Assembly: GCA_036004685.1 (NCBI GenBank)
Contig: DASYRE010000019.1
Location: 1-64,000, forward strand
Reading direction: 5' to 3'
DNA: 64,000 bases
Origin: Candidatus Polarisedimenticolia bacterium
GTDB lineage: Bacteria > Acidobacteriota > Polarisedimenticolia > Gp22-AA2 > AA152
The position numbers were made by a program, and so were the translations under genes. Below the pieces are notes generated by a model. The model had not been told where the DNA came from. It did no database searches and was given only the letters and a program-made list of their open reading frames with translations. Within the stretch, counting starts at the first letter, position 1; every line of letters begins with the position of its first letter. Below, in pieces: positions 58,930 to 64,000 of the stretch.

Positions 58930-61900
58930 TGATCGAGCGCCTCATCGGCCTCTCCCTTCGGAACCGCCTCGGCGTGACGATGGCGGCGATCGTTCTCGTC
59001 GCCCTGGGCTGGGTAGCCCTCACTCAGCTCCCCATCGACGCGATGCCCGACGTGACGACCGTTCAAGTCCAGATCCTGACCAAAGCTCCCGCTCTAGGGC
59101 CCGTCGAGGTCGAGCAGTTCATCACCCGGCCCGTGGAGAACGCGATGAGCGGGCTTCCGAGCCTCGAGCAGATTCGATCCACGTCGCGCTACGGGCTCTC
59201 GGCCGTGACGGTCGTTTTCCGGGAGGGCACCGACATCTATTTCGCCCGGAATCTCGTCGAGCAGCGCTTGTCGGCGGCGCAGGAGGCTATTCCTCCAGGG
59301 ATTGATCGCCCCGAGATGGGGCCGATCACGACGGGTCTCGGCGAGGTGTTCCATTTCGTTTTGGAGGGAGAGGGGTTCTCGGCCATGGAGCTCCGAACGA
59401 TTCTGGACTGGGACATCGCGTACCGCCTGCGGAGCGTTCCGGGCGTCGTGGAGGTGAACACGTGGGGTGGACAGGCCAAACAGTACCAGGTCCTGGTCGA
59501 CCCGACGCGGCTTCTCGCCTACCGGCTCACGCTGCCGCAGGTCTTTGAGGCGGTGGAGCGGAACAACCTGAATCGCGGCGGTGGAATCATCGAGAAGGGG
59601 GGCGAGGGGTACATCGTCCGGGGCGAGGGAATGGTCTCGGGGATCGAAGACTTGGAGAAGGTCGTCATCGGAGTCACCTCGGAAGGGACGCCCATTCTCG
59701 TGAAGCACGTCGGCGAAGTCCGGGAGGGCCCTATGCTTCGCATTGGCGGAGCCACTCGGGACGGAGCGGGCGAAACGGTGGTGGGGATGGTCTTGATGCT
59801 CGAGGGTGAGAATGCTCGGCTGGTGGTGGACCAGGTCAAGAAGGCCTTGACCGAGATTCAGCCCTCCCTTCCCAAGGGAGTCCGCATCGTTCCTTACTAT
59901 GACCGGCAGAGCCTCGTCTCCCGTGTCATCGCCACCGTCTCGCGGAACCTGATCGAGGGCGGGCTCCTCGTCATTGCCGTCCTGCTCCTTCTCCTGGGCA
60001 ACCTGCGCGGCGGGCTGATCGTGGCGTCGGCGATTCCCCTCTCGATGCTGGTGGCCTTCATCGGCATGGGGCGCGCGAGGATCTCCGGAAACCTGATGAG
60101 CCTGGGAGCCATCGATTTCGGTCTGATCGTGGATGGATCCGTCGTGATGGTCGAGAACATTCTCCGGGTACTGTCCGGTAAGAGGCTGACCGACGAAGAA
60201 CGCGAGGAGACCATCGCCCATGCGGCCAAAGAAGTGGGACGCCCTATCGTCTTCGCGGTCGGCATCATCCTCATCGTGTACCTGCCGATCCTGACCTTGA
60301 GCGGGATCGAAGGGAAGATGTTCAGGCCGATGGCCTGGACCGTGGTCTTCGCCGTGGCGGGATCGCTGCTCCTCTCCCTGACGCTGGTCCCGGTCCTCTG
60401 CTCATTCCTTTTGCGCGGCAAGATCGAGGAAAAGGAGACGTGGCTCCTGGGTTTGGCGCACCGAGCCTACCGGCCCGTTCTGGACCAGGCGATGACTCAC
60501 CCACTGCTCACGATGGCCTTTGCCGCCTCTCTCTTCGTCTTGTCGCTTGCCGCCGGGACATTCCTGGGGGCCGAGTTCGTCCCTCGGCTTGACGAAGGCG
60601 ATATCGTCATCCAGGCCTCACGGCTTCCCAGTGTCTCGCTCAGCCAGTCCCTGGCCTCCACGACCGAGATTGAGAAGATCCTGCGGCCCTTCCCCGAGGT
60701 CCAGACGGTCGTTTCCCGGACCGGAAGTCCTGAAATCGCCACCGACGTGATGGGAATCGACCTTTCCGACGTATTCGTCATACTGAGGCCCCGGCGCGAG
60801 TGGCGGCCCGGAATGAACCGTGAACGCCTGATCGCCACGATGCACGATGCGCTCGAAAAGGGAGTGCCTGGGAACGTCTTCAGCTTCACGCAACCCATCG
60901 AGATGCGCTTCAACGAATTGATCGCCGGCACCAAGAGCGACCTGGCCGTGAAAGTCTTCGGCGATAACCTTGACGTCCTGGCGCTGAAGGGACGCGAGCT
61001 GGCTGCCATTCTGGCGAAGATTCCGGGGGCCGCCGACGTGAAGGTGGAGCAGACGGCGGGGCTTCCGATGGTGCGAGTCCGGGTCAACCGGGATCGGATC
61101 GCCCGTTTCGGCGTGAGGGTCGAGGACGTCCTTGCGGCCGTGGAAGCGGCCCGCAGCGGACGTGTTGTGGGGAGCGTCCTGGAGGGAAGGCGGCGGTTCG
61201 ACATCGCGGTTCGCCTGGCCGAGGGGATCGCCGCCGACCCCCACGCGCTCGGAGGCGTTCCCGTCGGAGCTCCCGACGGACGACTCATCCCTCTGGCGCA
61301 GCTGGCCGACATCAGCATCGAGGAGGGTCCGGCCCAGATCAGCCGGGAGCAGATCGAGCGGCGCATCGTGGTGGAGGGTAACGTACGCGGCCGCGATATG
61401 GCCGGTTTCGTCGCCGAGGCTCGCGCCGCCGTGGCCGCGAAGCTCCATCTGCCGTCCGGCTACTACGCAACCTGGGGCGGACAGTTCGAACATTTTGAAG
61501 CGGCGACCCGGCGTCTGATGGTCGCCGTGCCGCTTGCTCTCTTCTTGATCTTTGCGCTCCTCTATGGAGCCTTCGGCTCGCACCGACCCGCGCTTCTCAT
61601 CTTCCTGAACGTTCCTTTCGCGACCACAGGCGGGATCCTGGCCCTGCTCGTCCGGGGTATGCCTTTCAGCATCTCCGCCGGCGTCGGATTCATCGCCCTT
61701 TTTGGAGTGGCGGTCCTGAACGGCGTGGTCCTGGTCTCCTTCGCGCGCAAACTGCAAGAGGAGAGCGGTCTGGGGCCCGGCGATGCCGCGCGGGAGGCCG
61801 CCATGGTGCGTCTCCGCCCCGTGTTGACGACCGCTCTCGTTGCAAGCCTCGGTTTCGTGCCGATGGCCCTGGCGACCGGTTCCGGCGCGGAGGTCCAGCG

Positions 61901-62015
61901 GCCCCTGGCCACCGTGGTGATAGGAGGGCTGGTCAGCTCGACCCTTCTCACGCTTGTCGTGGTCCCGGCGCTCTACCGCTGGTTCGCGCCTCGAATGCCG
62001 GCCAGCGGAATCTGA
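58929..62015 (+). CDS. czcA: Heavy-metal RND pump (CzcA family)
   Basis: 1028 residues with the 12-helix RND plan and two large periplasmic loops. The proton-relay helix has Asp396, Asp402 and Glu409 (AIDFGLIVDGSVVMVEN) at the same spacing as CzcA Asp402/Asp408/Glu415, which marks the divalent-metal (Zn, Co, Cd) group rather than CusA. The end of the N-terminal half carries the characteristic GNLRGGLIVASAIPLSMLVAF. The protein pumps metal from periplasm or cytosol through the CzcC channel. It is followed 16 bp later by a PII-like gene. Confidence 0.95.
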   Translation: MIERLIGLSLRNRLGVTMAAIVLVALGWVALTQLPIDAMPDVTTVQVQILTKAPALGPVEVEQFITRPVENAMSGLPSLEQIRSTSRYGLSAVTVVFREGTDIYFARNLVEQRLSAAQEAIPPGIDRPEMGPITTGLGEVFHFVLEGEGFSAMELRTILDWDIAYRLRSVPGVVEVNTWGGQAKQYQVLVDPTRLLAYRLTLPQVFEAVERNNLNRGGGIIEKGGEGYIVRGEGMVSGIEDLEKVVIGVTSEGTPILVKHVGEVREGPMLRIGGATRDGAGETVVGMVLMLEGENARLVVDQVKKALTEIQPSLPKGVRIVPYYDRQSLVSRVIATVSRNLIEGGLLVIAVLLLLLGNLRGGLIVASAIPLSMLVAFIGMGRARISGNLMSLGAIDFGLIVDGSVVMVENILRVLSGKRLTDEEREETIAHAAKEVGRPIVFAVGIILIVYLPILTLSGIEGKMFRPMAWTVVFAVAGSLLLSLTLVPVLCSFLLRGKIEEKETWLLGLAHRAYRPVLDQAMTHPLLTMAFAASLFVLSLAAGTFLGAEFVPRLDEGDIVIQASRLPSVSLSQSLASTTEIEKILRPFPEVQTVVSRTGSPEIATDVMGIDLSDVFVILRPRREWRPGMNRERLIATMHDALEKGVPGNVFSFTQPIEMRFNELIAGTKSDLAVKVFGDNLDVLALKGRELAAILAKIPGAADVKVEQTAGLPMVRVRVNRDRIARFGVRVEDVLAAVEAARSGRVVGSVLEGRRRFDIAVRLAEGIAADPHALGGVPVGAPDGRLIPLAQLADISIEEGPAQISREQIERRIVVEGNVRGRDMAGFVAEARAAVAAKLHLPSGYYATWGGQFEHFEAATRRLMVAVPLALFLIFALLYGAFGSHRPALLIFLNVPFATTGGILALLVRGMPFSISAGVGFIALFGVAVLNGVVLVSFARKLQEESGLGPGDAAREAAMVRLRPVLTTALVASLGFVPMALATGSGAEVQRPLATVVIGGLVSSTLLTLVVVPALYRWFAPRMPASGI

Positions 62016-62031
62016 AGGAGGAGTGACTCAC

Positions 62032-62373
62032 GTGAAGGAGATCAAGGCCCTGATCCAACCGTCCAAGCTCTATGATGTCGTGATGGCACTTCACAGAATC
62101 CCGTCGATGCCTGGTTTCATCACCTCGGACATACGCGGATTCCCGCGTGGCCATGCAGATCCTGAATCCCAGAGCCACGGGATCGATGCGATCGACAGCT
62201 TCGAGATGATGAAGGTGGAGTGCGTCGTCCCCGATAGCCTTGCTCCACTTGTGGTGGAGACGATTGCCCGCGTAGCTCGTACGGGGTACTCTCGCGACGG
62301 GAGAATTATCATCAGTGCCGTCGAGGACGCCGTCAAAATCCGTACTGGCCAGCACGGCGAGGAGGCGGTCTGA
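62032..62373 (+). CDS. PII-like signalling protein in the metal-efflux operon
   Basis: 113 residues with a GTG start and AAGGAGGAG about 10 bp ahead. The fold elements KEIKALIQPSKLYDVVMALHRIPSMPGFITSDIRG, DSFEMMKVECVVPDSLAPLVVETIARVARTG and RDGRIIISAVEDAVKIRTGQHGEEA match the PII/GlnB superfamily. The T-loop Tyr used for uridylylation in GlnB is missing and the loop has RGHADPESQSHG, with two histidines. Metal-operon PII-like proteins are known next to CzcA; metal or nucleotide sensing is inferred. Its TGA overlaps the start of the ATPase gene (CTGA). Confidence 0.85.
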   Translation: MKEIKALIQPSKLYDVVMALHRIPSMPGFITSDIRGFPRGHADPESQSHGIDAIDSFEMMKVECVVPDSLAPLVVETIARVARTGYSRDGRIIISAVEDAVKIRTGQHGEEAV

Positions 62374-64000
62374 AAGCCGAGTCCGGGATTCAGTTCAAGA
62401 TTCACGGGATGGACTGCGCCGATGAAGTTGCGACCCTCAGGCGCGAAGTCGCGCCTCTCGTGGGCGGCGAGGAACGTCTTTCTTTTGACATTCTGAATGG
62501 AAAGATGACTATCGCCCCAGATACGGGAAACGTATCGTCCGACACCATTCTCCGGGCCGTGGCTCGTGCGGGAATGCGGGCAGAGGCCTGGCGGGACCAG
62601 CCCGAGTCCCCTCGCGGTGGGCGATTCTGGCGGCACCAGGGACGGACCGTACTGTCCGCGGTGAGCGGCATGTTCTCACTGGCAGGTTTCCTCTCGCATA
62701 CATGGATCGCCGGGGGTCTCGCGGCGGCGCTGGGTTCCGAGGGAACCGGACTTTCCCATCACGTCCCTCTCGTGTCAAAGTTCCTCTATAGCATGGGGAT
62801 TCTATCGGGCACCTGGTATGTCCTGCCGAAGGCATGGTCAGCCGCAAGACGCCTCCGCCCCGATATGAACTTTCTCATGACGGTTGCTGTTCTGGGGGCC
62901 CTGGCAATCGGGGAATGGTTCGAAGCGGCCACCGTCAGTTTCCTATTTGCCGCTTCACTGGCGCTGGAGTCATGGAGCGTCGGCCGCGCCCGCCGTGCGG
63001 TGTCCGCGCTTATGGAATTGGCGCCACCCGCCGTCCGGCTGAAACGCGATGATGGAAGTGAGGAGGAAGTGCTTCCGGACAGGGTCCCCGTCGGATCTCT
63101 CCTTATCGTGAAACCGGGGGAAAGAATCCCCCTGGATGGGCGGGTGGTTCACGGTGTCAGCGAAGCAAACCAAGCGCCCATCACGGGCGAGAGCATCCCT
63201 GTTGCTAAGAATCCCGGGGACCCTGTGTTCGCGGGCACCATCAATGGGGAGGGGGCCCTCGAAATCGAAAGTACCAAACCCGCCCAGGCGACAACTCTCG
63301 CGCACATCATTCGGATGGTGGGAGAAGCGCAGAGCAAGCGCGGCCCATCGGAGCAATGGGTCGAGAAATTTGCCCGGTTTTATACCCCTGCCGTCATGGG
63401 GCTCGCCGTTGCGACGCTCTTCCTCCCACCGCTGCTCTTGGGCGGGGTCATAGGGGACTGGTTCTACAGATCGCTCGTCCTGCTCGTCATCAGTTGTCCC
63501 TGTGCCCTGGTGATCTCTACTCCGGTAAGCATTGTGGCCGCGGTCGCGGCCTCTGCCCGCAACGGCGTGTTAGTGAAGGGTGGCAAGTATATGGAGGCGC
63601 CGGCGCACTTGAAAGCCATCGCATTCGACAAGACAGGAACAGTCACAGAAGGAAGGCCCGCTGTGGTGGAGGTCGCTCCCTTGAGGGATCACGACGTGGC
63701 GGGCCTTCTCGAGCGAGCGGCCGCCATGGAGGCGCGGAGCGAACACCCCATCGCTGCGGCCATACTGGCCTTCGCACGGGGTCGGGGTGTCACGTTTCTT
63801 CCTGCAGAAGACTTTCAGATCATCGGCGGCAAGGGTGCCACAGCCCGCTTCAAGGGAAAAATGTACTGGCTCGGCTCTCACCGCTACCTGGAGGAACGAG
63901 GGCAGGAGACGGAAGACGTTCATTCAAAACTAGAGCAAATGTCCAAGGCCGGCCGCACCGTCGTGGTCATCGGGAACGAGGCCCACGTATGCGGTTTGAT
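62370..64000 (+). CDS. Heavy-metal P1B-type ATPase (partial, continues beyond window)
   Basis: The frame from CTG 62370 runs to the window edge (543 codons). The CTG overlaps the PII-like stop as CTGA and has GAGGAGG four bases ahead; no ATG, GTG or TTG precedes it. A reduced HMA domain (KIHGMDCADEVATLRREV, one Cys instead of CxxC) is followed by transmembrane helices, TGES (273-276), the CPC metal site (SCPCAL, 377-379), DKTGTVTEG with the phosphorylated Asp421, and the HP motif (SEHPIA, 460-461). The CPC plus single-Cys HMA pattern fits the ZntA/CadA (Zn, Cd, Pb) group. It likely removes metal from the cytosol so that the RND pump can export it. Confidence 0.95.
   Translation, partial: MKAESGIQFKIHGMDCADEVATLRREVAPLVGGEERLSFDILNGKMTIAPDTGNVSSDTILRAVARAGMRAEAWRDQPESPRGGRFWRHQGRTVLSAVSGMFSLAGFLSHTWIAGGLAAALGSEGTGLSHHVPLVSKFLYSMGILSGTWYVLPKAWSAARRLRPDMNFLMTVAVLGALAIGEWFEAATVSFLFAASLALESWSVGRARRAVSALMELAPPAVRLKRDDGSEEEVLPDRVPVGSLLIVKPGERIPLDGRVVHGVSEANQAPITGESIPVAKNPGDPVFAGTINGEGALEIESTKPAQATTLAHIIRMVGEAQSKRGPSEQWVEKFARFYTPAVMGLAVATLFLPPLLLGGVIGDWFYRSLVLLVISCPCALVISTPVSIVAAVAASARNGVLVKGGKYMEAPAHLKAIAFDKTGTVTEGRPAVVEVAPLRDHDVAGLLERAAAMEARSEHPIAAAILAFARGRGVTFLPAEDFQIIGGKGATARFKGKMYWLGSHRYLEERGQETEDVHSKLEQMSKAGRTVVVIGNEAHVCGL

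Overview
The window is high-GC chromosomal DNA from a Gram-negative bacterium. It carries a lipid-A synthase N-terminal-like protein, a TolC-type outer-membrane channel, RND pumps and TonB C-terminal domains. Tandem DUF507 genes beside selB, large secreted proteins that share a C-terminal domain, and DUF3857/transglutaminase/TPR proteins suggest Acidobacteriota or a neighbouring phylum. That placement is inference from gene content. I saw no rRNA, tRNA, CRISPR array, transposase or prophage.

Layout. Positions 1-9.5 kb (minus strand) hold a DUF3857-transglutaminase-TPR protein, then small enzymes and membrane proteins, several with 4-bp start/stop overlaps. 9.5-13.1 kb is a 1201-residue secreted subtilase. 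13.2-15.8 kb is a set headed by tatA (56 aa) with a ChaN-like protein, an AsnC-type sensor domain and a small protein. 16.0-19.7 kb holds selB, two DUF507 genes and a sigma-70 factor. 20.1-22.3 kb (plus strand) is an XRE regulator, a TPR protein and a secreted protein behind a long regulatory region. 22.3-29.3 kb (minus) has rhomboid, HNH nuclease, ddl, hflX, tlpA, ccdA, trxA and asparaginase. 29.4-38.9 kb (plus) has two transporters, TPR, monooxygenase-like and PAP2 proteins, then larC-metG-tatD. 39.0-49.9 kb has a matrixin-like secreted protein, an FHA-GAF-PP2C regulator, a metalloprotease interrupted by an in-frame TGA, DinB, nitrilase, methyltransferase and a cyclophilin-TonB fusion.

The last 14 kb are metal biology. 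At 50.3-55.9 kb an iron operon runs from a Fur-type regulator (with a Fur-like box on its promoter) through an FTR1 permease fused to a DUF2318 Fe-S-type domain, two FtsX-like permeases and an ABC ATPase. The ATPase carries a complete DtxR-like metalloregulator at its C terminus. This resembles the Campylobacter P19 iron locus without P19. At 56.0-64.0 kb a separate promoter drives a Cys-rich small protein, a Czc-type tripartite RND pump, a PII-like protein and a P1B-type ATPase that runs off the window.

Two families of inverted-repeat, MITE-like elements are scattered between genes. One has copies at 1-138, 15864-16029, 38985-39014 and 53484-53647. The other is a 182-bp palindrome at 28029-28210. 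One copy splits the iron operon between its two permease genes. The most attractive candidates for new biology are the ATPase-DtxR fusion operon, the repeat family, the in-frame TGA in the metalloprotease gene, and the XRE/TPR/secreted-protein cassette.
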